Of a DNA stretch of 64,000 bases, positions 1 to 9,062 are shown piece by piece; the first letter of the stretch is position 1, and each line of letters starts with the position of its first letter. The position numbers were made by a program, and so were the translations under genes. Origin of the DNA: Peptostreptococcaceae bacterium (lineage in GTDB: Bacteria > Bacillota > Clostridia > Peptostreptococcales > Filifactoraceae); contig JAUMYO010000002.1 in the NCBI GenBank assembly GCA_030528605.1, positions 1 to 64,000 of the forward strand, given 5' to 3'. The notes under the pieces are model-generated. The model made no database searches. It saw nothing but the letters and a program-made list of their open reading frames with translations, and was not told the DNA's origin.

Positions 1-73
1 ATCTCATAGTATCGATCCATAAAAAAATTGATCTTCCCGTTTTAACTTGAAAGATCAACTTCTTCATCAAATA

Positions 74-892
74 TCATTGTTTATCTATAGATCCGACAAC
101 AAGATCATAAGCCTGATTTTTAGATATCCCTGAGAGTTCAGCTATTTTTTTTGCGATCTCTTTTGTCCGGATGCCTTGATCTAATAACTGTTTGATCAGT
201 AATTGTAGGTCCTGTTCTGAAGTAAGATCTTTTGGTATATCGGGTCTTTTAATGATCAGTACCAATTCTCCTTTGATCTCCTGCCTTCGTAGAGCTTCAT
301 TTACCGTAGTATGATCGTATTCTTCAAATTTTTTGCTGATCTCTCGAGCGATCACGATCGTCCGATCACCCCATATCGATAAAATATCTTCTAATAGTTT
401 TGAAAAACGATGAGGAGCCTCATAAAGAATGACTTCCCCTACAAAATCTTTATATTTATTTAAGATCTGAATACGCTCGTTCATTTTCCGAGGTAAAAAA
501 CCTAAAAACAAAAACTCATCCTGACTTAATCCTGAGCCGACAAGAGCAGTTATCATAGCCGATGGACCGGGAAGCACGGTATAAGGGAGCTGATCTTCGA
601 TCAAACTTCGGATCAAAAGCTGTCCCGGATCTTGGATCCCGGGCATCCCGGCATCAGAAACCAATGCGATATCCATTCCATTTTTAAGATCATCCAAAAT
701 GCGCTCTTTTTTCTTAAATTCGGTGTGCTCATTCATAGAAACTAATTTTTTCTTGATATCATAATGATTCAAAAGTTTTAATGTTCTTCTGGTATCTTCG
801 CACAAAATATAGTCTACCGACTTCAATACATTTAAAGTTCTGATCGTAATATCTTCCAAGTTCCCGATGGGTGTTGCGCAAATATAGAGCAT
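74..892 (-). CDS. rsmI: 16S rRNA (cytidine1402-2'-O)-methyltransferase RsmI
   Basis: Tetrapyrrole-methylase-fold enzyme that 2'-O-methylates C1402 in the decoding centre of 16S rRNA, using SAM. The 272-residue protein has the usual family length. It opens with the ATPIGNLEDIT motif, followed by CEDTRRT (about residue 32), SDAGMPGIQDPG (about 79) and the PGPSA SAM-binding loop (about 109). It is the last gene of the tmk-holB-ricT-trmN6-rsmI run and starts one base after the trmN6 stop, so it is almost certainly co-transcribed. In Bacillus the same enzyme ends the equivalent run. The 73 bases downstream to the window edge show no gene. Confidence 0.95.
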   Translation of the reverse strand: MLYICATPIGNLEDITIRTLNVLKSVDYILCEDTRRTLKLLNHYDIKKKLVSMNEHTEFKKKERILDDLKNGMDIALVSDAGMPGIQDPGQLLIRSLIEDQLPYTVLPGPSAMITALVGSGLSQDEFLFLGFLPRKMNERIQILNKYKDFVGEVILYEAPHRFSKLLEDILSIWGDRTIVIAREISKKFEEYDHTTVNEALRRQEIKGELVLIIKRPDIPKDLTSEQDLQLLIKQLLDQGIRTKEIAKKIAELSGISKNQAYDLVVGSIDKQ

Positions 893-893
893 G

Positions 894-1637
894 TTATTCT
901 CCTATTTTTTTGTTTTGATAGATATCCATTAGCTCCACCGTATAATTCCGGTCAGAATCATATACATAAAGGGGTTTTCTATACTTTAGACCCATATTCC
1001 CATTCTTAACATATCGTATCAATACCAGATTGGGAGGTCGATCAAAGCTAGGATGGATGAATCGTATTTCCTTTGGTTCGAGTTTATTCTTCCGGGCGAA
1101 CTCAAACAGCTCGACCAGACGCTCCGGTTTATGGATGATATAAAATGGCTTTTGGGGTTTTAATAAATATCCGGACATTTCAAAGATATCTTCTAATGTT
1201 ATTGCAGTCTCATGCCTGGCAATATTTTTTGATCTATTGGGCGAAGATAAAGTGTCCGGCTTATAATAAGGAGGATTTGATGTCACGAAATCAAAGGAAT
1301 GTTTTGGAAGGTGATCCGGTATTTTTTTGATATCTATATTCATAAATTCCAGCTCGTTTTCCAGCCCATTTAAGATCTTTGATCGATCAGACAGATCTAC
1401 CATATCCGATTGTATCTCGACACCAATTATTTTCCTCACCGATGATTTAGCAAGGATGATCGTCGGAATGACACCTGTCCCGCTTCCAAGATCGATCCCG
1501 ACATCGTTTTTTTTTGGAGAAACAAAATTTGCCAACAGTACGGCATCGATACCGAATTTGAACCCGTCCATCCGTTGAATGATCTTATAGTCTTTTATCC
1601 CCAATGTGTCAAGCGATTCTCCTGCTTTTATGATCAA
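894..1637 (-). CDS. trmN6: tRNA1(Val) (adenine37-N6)-methyltransferase family protein
   Basis: Class I SAM-dependent N6-adenine methyltransferase of the YfiC/YabB type. The GIDLGSGTGVIPTI SAM-binding loop lies near residue 48 and the catalytic NPPY tetrapeptide near residue 121, which marks amino-group methylation of adenine. At 247 residues it is full length for the family. Its start overlaps the ricT stop by four bases (ATGA), implying translational coupling. The place between ricT and rsmI matches yabB in Bacillus, supporting the tRNA assignment. The exact tRNA substrate has been shown in E. coli and is inferred here. Confidence 0.88.
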   Translation of the reverse strand: MIIKAGESLDTLGIKDYKIIQRMDGFKFGIDAVLLANFVSPKKNDVGIDLGSGTGVIPTIILAKSSVRKIIGVEIQSDMVDLSDRSKILNGLENELEFMNIDIKKIPDHLPKHSFDFVTSNPPYYKPDTLSSPNRSKNIARHETAITLEDIFEMSGYLLKPQKPFYIIHKPERLVELFEFARKNKLEPKEIRFIHPSFDRPPNLVLIRYVKNGNMGLKYRKPLYVYDSDRNYTVELMDIYQNKKIGE

Positions 1638-2515
1638 TCTTCCAACTCCCTCAACTCTTTTTCTAAAGCTCTATCGATCTTTTCATTGTTTCTTCTTGCG
1701 TATTTAAGAACCTCAACATCTTTTAATTTATACCTTTTGACGGACACTGTATCATTTTGTCCTTCGACCTGTACTTTTATTTCTTCCGTGAGAACAAAAA
1801 CATCTAAAACTTTACCATTTCCATCAGGAGTTTTTACTTTACTCCCTACATTCGGCAGGATAGCAAGCGCTTCTTCGTAGTGTTTATGTTCAAAGTTTAG
1901 ACAACAGAACAATCTTCCACAGATACCGGATATTTTCGTTGGGTTTAAGGAGAGGTTTTGATCTTTTGCCATTTTGATCGAAACGGACTGAAAGTCTCCA
2001 AGCCAGGTCGAACAGCACAACGGTCGTCCACAACAGCCTAAACCTCCAAGATTTTTAGCTTCATCCCGAACACCGATCTGTCGTAGCTCGATCCTGGTTC
2101 TGAAGACCGAAGCCAGATCCTTTACCAACTCTCTAAAATCGATTCGACCATCCGCTGTAAAATAGAAGATAAGTTTGTTACGATCCAAAGTATATTCCGT
2201 TCCGATCAGGATCATCTCCAATTTATTAGCAGCAACTTTTTCTTTAAATACCTCACTTGCTCTTTCTGAGAGCTTCTTATTTTCATTATATATTCGTAAG
2301 TCTTCTTCATTTGCAAGCCGCAAGACCGGTTTTAAAGGTGACACGATCTCAGACTCTTCTACACACCTATTCGGGATCGACACAGTCCCCATCTCGATCC
2401 CTCGCGCTGTTTCAACAATTACTTGTTGGTCCAGATCATAATTTTCTTTTTCCGGTGAAAAATAATAAATCTTTCCGGCCTTTTTGAAACGAATGCCAAC
2501 AATATCTATTTTCAT
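1634..2515 (-). CDS. ricT: PSP1-domain regulatory iron-sulfur protein RicT
   Basis: Homologue of Bacillus YaaT/RicT, a member of the RicA-RicF-RicT (Y-complex) that carries iron-sulfur clusters and assists RNase Y-dependent mRNA maturation. The 293-residue protein has the diagnostic cysteine cluster near residues 159-206 (GLGCCGRPLCCSTW, then SGICGRLFCCLNFEH). The PSP1 core lies at about residues 60-145. Upstream is a holB-like gene (four-base overlap) and downstream trmN6, the conserved Firmicutes context. RicA and RicF partners are not in the window, so whether the full complex exists here is unknown. Confidence 0.9.
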   Translation of the reverse strand: MKIDIVGIRFKKAGKIYYFSPEKENYDLDQQVIVETARGIEMGTVSIPNRCVEESEIVSPLKPVLRLANEEDLRIYNENKKLSERASEVFKEKVAANKLEMILIGTEYTLDRNKLIFYFTADGRIDFRELVKDLASVFRTRIELRQIGVRDEAKNLGGLGCCGRPLCCSTWLGDFQSVSIKMAKDQNLSLNPTKISGICGRLFCCLNFEHKHYEEALAILPNVGSKVKTPDGNGKVLDVFVLTEEIKVQVEGQNDTVSVKRYKLKDVEVLKYARRNNEKIDRALEKELRELED

Positions 2516-3165
2516 CGATCCTCCAAAATCTTATAAATCAACAAATCAGCACAAAGGTCCTTATTGCAATTAGCCTCTATGCGTTTGAAATATTCTAATA
2601 CAAAACCGTCCACTTTTAGTTTTTTGCTCAAATTTTCGACACCATGGTCCGTATCCGGCGAATAGCTGTAATTTAATATATTATCCTCATCAATACGATC
2701 AAAAAACAATGATAATCGCTCTGTTTTCCGTTTATTAACAAAAATGAGATCTTCAGCTTCTGACAACCGATCATTTTGTTCTTTGGTTGGCGAGATATAT
2801 AAATGATACGCTCGTGATATTACCGTATCCAAAACTCCCGCAGTATGATCACATATAGCAATGATCCTTTTTTTATTCGCCAGGTTTTCTAAGGATTTCA
2901 GCAAAATATTCTGAGAGATCGCTTCAATATCCTGAAATCCTCTAATGATATACACCTCATCTGAGTAAGATTTTTTCGAGAGTTCTGAAACAAAAGCTCT
3001 GGTATTGTCCGCTTTTAGGTTTCTGCTCTCGATCAATGAGAGCAGAATGTCTTTCTTTTGATAGAAATCTTCTACTTCCGTTAAAATTCTCTTTGAGTCC
3101 CCCTCCATGATCAAAAATTGAGCTTTTGAGCAAAGGGCGATCCGGATCTTATCTTTTGAATTCAT
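2512..3165 (-). CDS. holB: Short, divergent DNA polymerase III delta'-like protein
   Basis: Assigned mainly by position (between tmk and ricT, where holB sits in Firmicutes) and by residual clamp-loader features. These are a VYIIRGFQDI strand (about residue 71), the NILLKSLEN helix that corresponds to NALLKxLEEP in delta' and tau (about 86), and the TVISRAYHLYI segment equivalent to the SRC motif (about 114). At 217 residues it is about 100 shorter than typical delta'. No Walker A P-loop or zinc-binding cysteines are visible, so most of AAA+ domain I is missing. It overlaps tmk by 17 bases and ricT by four. It may still be a structural clamp-loader subunit; catalytic ATP binding is not supported. 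Confidence 0.65.
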   Translation of the reverse strand: MNSKDKIRIALCSKAQFLIMEGDSKRILTEVEDFYQKKDILLSLIESRNLKADNTRAFVSELSKKSYSDEVYIIRGFQDIEAISQNILLKSLENLANKKRIIAICDHTAGVLDTVISRAYHLYISPTKEQNDRLSEAEDLIFVNKRKTERLSLFFDRIDEDNILNYSYSPDTDHGVENLSKKLKVDGFVLEYFKRIEANCNKDLCADLLIYKILEDR

Positions 3166-3829
3166 ATTTTTTTATCAATATATCTACGATTTCTTGATGG
3201 ATCGCTTCGATCGATTTTAATTGGTTATTTTCATCTACACAGTCTATCTTGATCCAAGCCAGCTTCTCCAAAATATCCATAGTGTTTTTATAGGTTTTGA
3301 TCAAGTACTCCTCATTGGCCTCATGGATATCTTTTTGGTTTTTCCCGGAAAACTTATTGCGTCTGTTTCTTATCAATTCTCTGGAAAATTCAAAAGGCAT
3401 ATTCAAAAAGATCGTTTCATTAGGTTTTGGAATACCGAAAATATTATATTCCAAATCAAAAAGCCAAGCAATAAATTCATCTCTTTTTTGGATATCATCG
3501 ATCTTGGATGCTTGGTGTATCACATTTGAAGTTGTATATCGATCTGAGATGATCACTTTTCCTTCCCGAAAATCTTTTTCCCAAAACATCTTGTATGAAG
3601 CATATCGGTCACAGGCATAAAAAATCGATGCAGCTTTGGGATCCACATCATCGGGTGAATCGCCAAAACTACCGTTTAAATACATTTTTACCAATGAAGA
3701 TGATTCACAATCATAATTTGGAAAAGCAACAAGTCCTGAGTCAATGTTATTTTTTTGAAAAAATTCATATAACATTTTTGACTGGGTCTCTTTTCCCGAT
3801 CCATCATTTCCTTCTATACTTATCAACAT
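3149..3829 (-). CDS. tmk: Thymidylate kinase
   Basis: Phosphorylates dTMP to dTDP in dTTP synthesis. The 226-residue protein starts with the P-loop IEGNDGSGKETQ (residues 4-15). The third P-loop position after Lys is Glu rather than the more usual Thr or Ala. The DRY-type motif SDRYTTSNVIHQ is near residue 95. A lid region rich in Arg/Lys (RNRRNKFSGKNQKD) near 155 is compatible with catalysis. It follows glyS with an 8-base gap and overlaps the holB-like gene by 17 bases. Function is secure from motifs and context. Confidence 0.92.
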   Translation of the reverse strand: MLISIEGNDGSGKETQSKMLYEFFQKNNIDSGLVAFPNYDCESSSLVKMYLNGSFGDSPDDVDPKAASIFYACDRYASYKMFWEKDFREGKVIISDRYTTSNVIHQASKIDDIQKRDEFIAWLFDLEYNIFGIPKPNETIFLNMPFEFSRELIRNRRNKFSGKNQKDIHEANEEYLIKTYKNTMDILEKLAWIKIDCVDENNQLKSIEAIHQEIVDILIKKYEFKR

Positions 3830-3837
3830 AATTATCC

Positions 3838-5889
3838 TTATCTAAAACTTATTTCTTCAATATTCAAGAGGCTTGTTATATGAATGAGAGCAAATTTGAT
3901 AAGGGAAAGGCGATTCTCTTTTACCTTCGGATCCTTAGCCATGACCATTACTCTATCAAACAAATTATTGATATTCGGTACTATTTTTTCCATAGCACAT
4001 AAAACATCGAAATATTTTTTTTCTGCTAATAGCAAAGACACTTTCTCATTAACGATGGTAGCTACCTCATATAATTCATGCTCCGCCTGATCTTCAAAAG
4101 AATCAGTCTCGATCTCTTTCATCAAAAATTCTTTTACCAAGTTATTCCCTCTCAAGAATGTGGTAAGCTCTTCCGATCGATCTTCGTGAAGCCATTTTTC
4201 GATCGCTTGAGCGAGTAAAATGATCTGATACACCGGCAGATCTCTATGATGTAAAATTGAATTTACAATATCATATCGAATCCCCATGTCCAGAAGAATA
4301 TTATTAAGACGAAGCATCATAAACGTAGTGACGGTCGTGATCGTTTCTTCGGATATATTATTATATTGTGAGCAGGACAGACGAACAAGATCCTCGATCC
4401 CCAGCGAAAGACGTCTTTCGATCATTGTGCTTAAAACGCCGATAGCTTGCCTTCTCAACGCATACGGATCCTGTGAACCGGTAGGCTGGATCCCGATCGA
4501 GAAAAATCCTGCTATGGTATCCATCTTATCCGCTAAAGAAATACAGATCCCTTCCGGTCCTTCTGCAATAATATCTTCGGCATTCCGCGGAAGATAGTGC
4601 TCAAATATACCACGAGCTACTTCTTTACATTCACCTGATAAAAGGGCATAGTATTCTCCCATGATACCTTGGAGCTCTCCGAATTCAAACACCATTTGAG
4701 TCGTAAGATCCGCTTTTGCCAAAAGAGCGGTTCGATCGATATATTCTGTTCTGAAGCTTAGGCGCTCGGCAATGCTTAGGGAAGATTTTCTGATGCGGTC
4801 TACTTTGTCTCTCATCGTTCCAAGTTTTTGATGAAAAACGATCGTTTCAAGATTTTGTACATAATCTTCCAGATCTTTTTTTGTATCCTCACTAAAAAAG
4901 AATAACGCATCCTTTAGTCTCGCATCCAAAACCTTTTGGTTCCCTTTTTGCACATTGTCGATCTTAAAGGAATCTCCGTTACGGATCGTAATAAAATAGT
5001 TCATCAAAGAGCCTTTATCATCCACGACCGGAAAATAACGTTGATGGTTTTGCATCGGAGTGATAACGGCTTCTTTAGGAAGGCTCAGATATTCCTTGTC
5101 AAAACTCCCGTAGAATGCTGTCGGGTACTCTACGATAAAATTTACTTCATCCAAGATCTCTTCCACAATGATCGCTTGCCCGTTAAGAGTTTTTGCCACT
5201 TCAGTAACCTGCTCTCGGATCATATTTTTTCGGTCATGATGATCCAAGATCACAAAATTCTCTTTTAGTTTTTTCTGGTAATCACTAAAGTTTTCGATCT
5301 TGATCTCTTGTGCCCCTAAAAAACGATGACCTTTCGTGATATTTGAGGTTTTTATCCCTTCAATATCAAATTCGATCATTTCATTCCCCAAGATCGCGAT
5401 CAACCATCGTATCGGACGGATGAATTTGATATTCTTATTGCCCCATTTCATTGGTTTTGGGAAATTGATATTTCGGATAACATCGTTTAAGATCTCTTTG
5501 ACAAACAGTTTCGTTTCCTGACCTTTGGAGAAAATTTTTATGTGAGCGTACTCTTCGCCGTTGATCTCAAGGAATTCAACATTCCCAAGTTCTCCTCCTT
5601 TACTCTTAACAAATCCCGAAAGAGCTTTCGATGGTCTTCCATTTTCATCTAAAGCTATTTTTTTTGCCGGTCCTTTGACAAGTTCCTCATGATCCGCTTG
5701 AGACTCAGATACATTCTCTACAAGGATCGCAAATCTTCTTGGAGTCGCAAAAGTTTTGATCCGATCATAAGATATTCGTAATCGATCCAATTTTTTTCGG
5801 AGGATCTCCTCGATCTCAAAAAGGGCATTATTGATAAATCGTGCCGGGATCTCCTCGGTTCCGATCTCGTAGAACAAATCTATTGACAT
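3838..5889 (-). CDS. glyS: Glycyl-tRNA synthetase beta subunit
   Basis: Beta chain of the heterotetrameric bacterial-type glycyl-tRNA synthetase. It supplies the tRNA-binding HD-like and anticodon-binding regions, while the alpha chain holds the aminoacylation core. The 683-residue protein begins FYEIGTEEIPARF, the conserved amino terminus of the family. It contains the PKPMKWGN and FIRPIRWLIAILG blocks near residues 140-165. It follows glyQ after a single base, so the two subunits should be made together. No T-box leader precedes the pair, because rsfS lies immediately upstream in the same run. Confidence 0.96.
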   Translation of the reverse strand: MSIDLFYEIGTEEIPARFINNALFEIEEILRKKLDRLRISYDRIKTFATPRRFAILVENVSESQADHEELVKGPAKKIALDENGRPSKALSGFVKSKGGELGNVEFLEINGEEYAHIKIFSKGQETKLFVKEILNDVIRNINFPKPMKWGNKNIKFIRPIRWLIAILGNEMIEFDIEGIKTSNITKGHRFLGAQEIKIENFSDYQKKLKENFVILDHHDRKNMIREQVTEVAKTLNGQAIIVEEILDEVNFIVEYPTAFYGSFDKEYLSLPKEAVITPMQNHQRYFPVVDDKGSLMNYFITIRNGDSFKIDNVQKGNQKVLDARLKDALFFFSEDTKKDLEDYVQNLETIVFHQKLGTMRDKVDRIRKSSLSIAERLSFRTEYIDRTALLAKADLTTQMVFEFGELQGIMGEYYALLSGECKEVARGIFEHYLPRNAEDIIAEGPEGICISLADKMDTIAGFFSIGIQPTGSQDPYALRRQAIGVLSTMIERRLSLGIEDLVRLSCSQYNNISEETITTVTTFMMLRLNNILLDMGIRYDIVNSILHHRDLPVYQIILLAQAIEKWLHEDRSEELTTFLRGNNLVKEFLMKEIETDSFEDQAEHELYEVATIVNEKVSLLLAEKKYFDVLCAMEKIVPNINNLFDRVMVMAKDPKVKENRLSLIKFALIHITSLLNIEEISFR

Positions 5890-5890
5890 C

Positions 5891-6766
5891 TTACTTTCCT
5901 CCTTTTAGCAATGGGAAACCCATTTTTTCGCGTTGCTCGACATATAAATTGGCGATCCTCTTGGCAATATTCCGGATCTTGGTGATATAAACCGCTCGTT
6001 GGCTGACTCCGATAGCTCCTCGAGCATCCAAAAGATTGAATGTATGAGAGCATTTTAACGTATAGTCATATGCCGGCATTACAAGACCTCGTTCGATCAG
6101 CCTTAACGCTTCATGTTCATAGGTCTCAAATTGATGGAAAAGCATCTCTTTGTCCGATTCTTCAAAACTATATACAGAATGTTCATATTCCGCCATCTTA
6201 AATATCTCTCCATATTTTACTTCATCCGTGTAGTCTATGTCGTACACATTATTTTTGTCCTGAAGATACAAAGCGATCCGTTCTAAGCCATAAGCAAGTT
6301 CAGCGGACTCCAGTTCACAATCGATCGCTCCGACTTGCTGAAAATAAGTATATTGGGTGATCTCCATTCCATCAAGCCAAACTTCCCATCCCAATCCCCA
6401 AGCACCGAAAGTCGGGTTTTCCCAGTTATCTTCTACAAATCGAATATCGTGTTCCAAAGGATCGATCCCGATCGCTTTTAAAGAACCCAAATAAAGTTCC
6501 TGGATATTATCCGGAGACGGTTTTATAATAACTTGAAATTGATGATGTTGGTACAAACGATTCGGGTTCTCTCCATAACGTGCATCGGCAGGACGCCTTG
6601 ATGGCTCTACATAACAGACTCGCCACGGTTCCGGTCCCAAAGCTCTTAGAAAGGTTTGAGGATTTAATGTTCCCGCCCCTTTCTCACTGTCATAGGCTTG
6701 CATCATGATGCAACCTTGGTTTGCCCAATATTCTTGAAGCTTTAATATCATGTTCTGAAAATTCAT
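5891..6766 (-). CDS. glyQ: Glycyl-tRNA synthetase alpha subunit
   Basis: Catalytic alpha subunit of alpha2-beta2 glycyl-tRNA synthetase. It forms glycyl-adenylate and charges tRNA-Gly with the beta chain encoded next. The 291-residue length is typical. Recognisable blocks are [17 protein letters not shown] near the start, [16 protein letters not shown] (about residue 56) and [20 protein letters not shown] (about 115). The upstream rsfS gene ends 8 bases away and a GGAGG-like site precedes the ATG. Having GlyQS rather than the single-chain GlyS is normal in many Clostridia. Confidence 0.97.
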   Translation of the reverse strand: MNFQNMILKLQEYWANQGCIMMQAYDSEKGAGTLNPQTFLRALGPEPWRVCYVEPSRRPADARYGENPNRLYQHHQFQVIIKPSPDNIQELYLGSLKAIGIDPLEHDIRFVEDNWENPTFGAWGLGWEVWLDGMEITQYTYFQQVGAIDCELESAELAYGLERIALYLQDKNNVYDIDYTDEVKYGEIFKMAEYEHSVYSFEESDKEMLFHQFETYEHEALRLIERGLVMPAYDYTLKCSHTFNLLDARGAIGVSQRAVYITKIRNIAKRIANLYVEQREKMGFPLLKGGK

Positions 6767-6774
6767 AAGACCTC

Positions 6775-7113
6775 CTATTTATTTGGGGTAATATTGATCC
6801 CATCTTTCCATATTTTTTCAAGATTGTAATAATCTCGCTCTTCGTTTTCAAAAAGATGGATTATTAAATTCCCAAAATCAAGTAATATCCATTTTGCCGA
6901 ATCAGTTCCCTCTTTAGCTCGCAATGTAAGCCCATTCTTCTCCAAAAAACTTTCAATATGGTCTGCGATCGATCTGACTTTTCTAATATTATCAGCGCTT
7001 GCTATCACAAAATAATCTGTGATGGATGTGATCGACTTAACATCGATCAACAGGATATCTTCTGCCTGCTTATCATCCAGCTCTTTATATAATCCGTTTA
7101 GTAATTCTTTCAT
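6775..7113 (-). CDS. rsfS: Ribosomal silencing factor RsfS
   Basis: Small protein (112 residues) that binds uL14 on the 50S subunit and blocks subunit joining under nutrient limitation. The conserved core [19 protein letters not shown] (about residues 24-43) and [22 protein letters not shown] (two blocks, about 67-89) identify the RsfS/YbeB/Iojap family. It directly follows the LCP gene and precedes glyQ. In Bacillus rsfS also follows yqeK and nadD, so the local order nadD-yqeK-LCP-rsfS is a near match with an inserted LCP gene. Confidence 0.94.
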   Translation of the reverse strand: MKELLNGLYKELDDKQAEDILLIDVKSITSITDYFVIASADNIRKVRSIADHIESFLEKNGLTLRAKEGTDSAKWILLDFGNLIIHLFENEERDYYNLEKIWKDGINITPNK

Positions 7114-8469
7114 TTACTCAAAATCCTTTCCGATCAAAATAATAATATCAGGCTCAGAAGAGCGGATCTCCTTTGTCCCTTTTTTTATCAGACCTACCTT
7201 GAGAATATCTTTGATTTGATTCGCCAGATCAACATCCTCTTTATAGTAGATCATTGTTGCGCTATGATCAAAACTATTCGCATTACCGGAAACATCAACG
7301 ATAATATCTCTGATCTTAAGAAGATCGGTGACCCTCCGAGCAACATTTTTTACTCCGCTTCCATTGAGTACAACGATCTTGATAGCATCGTCTTTCTTAC
7401 TTTGGTCTCGATCTTCTTGAGGAGAGACCGCAGGCTTCTCCTTCTCCTGAAGCGGTTTCGGTTCCGGTTTTTTATCAATAACATCATTTGTATCGCCATC
7501 TTGGTTTTGTTCCGATCTTTCGTTTTCCTCGGATCCTTCCGGTTTTTGATATTTCCCTGCCAAAAGAAACTTTAACATCTCCTCTTTTTTTTCATGGTCG
7601 ACCTCAACCACGGAAGCTCCATTTTTCATGGTCGGTTTCCCAGGAACGGTAGTCTTTTGTAAAGTAGAGAGATCGATAGATATCCCGATCTTGATCAAAC
7701 TGAGGATGTCTTGAACCGACATATCCGTCTCGACATATTCATAAGCAGTTTCTATGTGCTTTGGGATCTTCGGTATGGAAGTCGGCGAGGCCAGTTTTTT
7801 TAGGATCATTTCCATAAAAGCCTGTTGAGTCCTTATCCTTCCAAGATCGCGGTCAGGATAATCTTTTCTAAATCTTAACAGACCCATTGCCTGTTCTCCA
7901 TTCAATGTCTGCACTCCCGCCTTAAGATCTATTTTTAAAGGAGGTTTAGATCGGGTATCCGTGTACTTCATATCGATCGGAACATCAAATTCGATGCCTC
8001 CCAGATCATCCACCACCTTGAACAATGCGTTGTAATCGACCTTGATATAATGATGGATCGGAATACCGATAAAATCTTTTATCGTAGCAAGCGCAAGATC
8101 CGTACCGCCATATGAATGCGCATGATTTATTCTGGTTACTTTATCTTGACCATGGATCTTTACATACGAATCTCGCGGTATCGACAAAATAAATCCTGTT
8201 TTTGTGACCGGATCGACGCTTACGATCATGATCGTATCACTTCTGGTTCCTGTTTGATCTTTATCCGTCGAAAGTGAATCGACTCCTAGGAGAAGTACAT
8301 TGACCCTTTCTTTATAATTACTGACATCAAGACTCTCAAAACTGTTCTGTTCTTTAACTTCTTGAATCTTAACTTCAAGTTCGGGTTTCCAGTAAAAATA
8401 CATCGCAGCCCCAGAAATAGTTGAGAATACAACAAAAAGCAACAGAAATACCGTAACCGCTTTTCTCAT
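7114..8469 (-). CDS. LytR-CpsA-Psr (LCP) family cell-wall protein
   Basis: Membrane-anchored phosphotransferase family that attaches wall teichoic acid or other glycopolymers to peptidoglycan. Residues about 4-27 form one hydrophobic anchor, leaving the rest outside the cell. The LCP domain spans about residues 55-210 and includes LLLGVDSL, RSDTIMIVSVDP, SIPRDSYV and RFRKDYPDRDLGRIRTQQ, which carry the conserved Asp and Arg residues. A charged, low-complexity Glu/Lys/Pro linker follows (about 310-360). A LytR_C-like domain ends the protein (IKIVVLNGSGVKNVARRVTD onward). Its start overlaps the yqeK stop by four bases. Which polymer it transfers cannot be told from sequence. Confidence 0.9.
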   Translation of the reverse strand: MRKAVTVFLLLFVVFSTISGAAMYFYWKPELEVKIQEVKEQNSFESLDVSNYKERVNVLLLGVDSLSTDKDQTGTRSDTIMIVSVDPVTKTGFILSIPRDSYVKIHGQDKVTRINHAHSYGGTDLALATIKDFIGIPIHHYIKVDYNALFKVVDDLGGIEFDVPIDMKYTDTRSKPPLKIDLKAGVQTLNGEQAMGLLRFRKDYPDRDLGRIRTQQAFMEMILKKLASPTSIPKIPKHIETAYEYVETDMSVQDILSLIKIGISIDLSTLQKTTVPGKPTMKNGASVVEVDHEKKEEMLKFLLAGKYQKPEGSEENERSEQNQDGDTNDVIDKKPEPKPLQEKEKPAVSPQEDRDQSKKDDAIKIVVLNGSGVKNVARRVTDLLKIRDIIVDVSGNANSFDHSATMIYYKEDVDLANQIKDILKVGLIKKGTKEIRSSEPDIIILIGKDFE

Positions 8470-9062
8470 AAATTACCTCTATGATTCAATAAAAAGTTTC
8501 TTGCTTCGATCGAATTCGGATGGATCGATTTATCGTTACGAACTAAGTAAATGATCTGTTCATCCAAGATCATTTTTAGCGCTTCATCAAGATCCTTTGG
8601 CGCGATCTCCCTAAAGAGTTCGACTTTATCATAAGATCGTGTCTCTTCGATCGCATCGGAAACAAAAATGATCTTATCCAGAAGACTCATATTTGCACTT
8701 GCGGTCGTATGTTTTCTTATTGCAGATAATACGGATCGGTTTCCGACCCCATACTCTTTTTCCGCAATAATAGCTGAAACCTTCGAGTGCATCAAATTTA
8801 CGGAATCGGTCTCAAGGCGATCCGGGATGTACCCGCTTTCTGTCAATATCTTGCGACAGCGATCGACCGAAAAATATTTTGCGAGATCATGAAACAAAGC
8901 AGCCGTTCGACACTCTCTCAGATCAGCTCCATATCTTGCCCCGAGGAAGACCGCCATTTTTTCGACACCTAATACATGCTGCAATCTTTTTTCACCTAAT
9001 ATCTCAAGTAATACTCCAAGCAATTCTTTCCTACTGATATCAGCTAATATCTGTTCGTTCAT
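8466..9062 (-). CDS. yqeK: YqeK-type HD-domain diadenosine tetraphosphatase
   Basis: HD-domain hydrolase of the YqeK family, members of which cleave Ap4A symmetrically to ADP. In the 198-residue protein the first metal-binding His (HVLGVEKMAVFLG) is near residue 39, the HD pair near 68 (AALFHDLAKYF) and later ligands at LMHSKVSAIIA and IRKHTTA. A downstream Asp (IIFVSDAIE) completes the metal site. It overlaps nadD by 23 bases and the LCP gene by four. The nadD-yqeK-rsfS neighbourhood is conserved across Firmicutes. Confidence 0.9.
   Translation of the reverse strand: MNEQILADISRKELLGVLLEILGEKRLQHVLGVEKMAVFLGARYGADLRECRTAALFHDLAKYFSVDRCRKILTESGYIPDRLETDSVNLMHSKVSAIIAEKEYGVGNRSVLSAIRKHTTASANMSLLDKIIFVSDAIEETRSYDKVELFREIAPKDLDEALKMILDEQIIYLVRNDKSIHPNSIEARNFLLNHRGNL

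Noticed and set aside
6767-6774. T-box leader for glyQS
   Set aside because: Only eight bases separate rsfS and glyQ, and no T-box sequence occurs upstream of the run.
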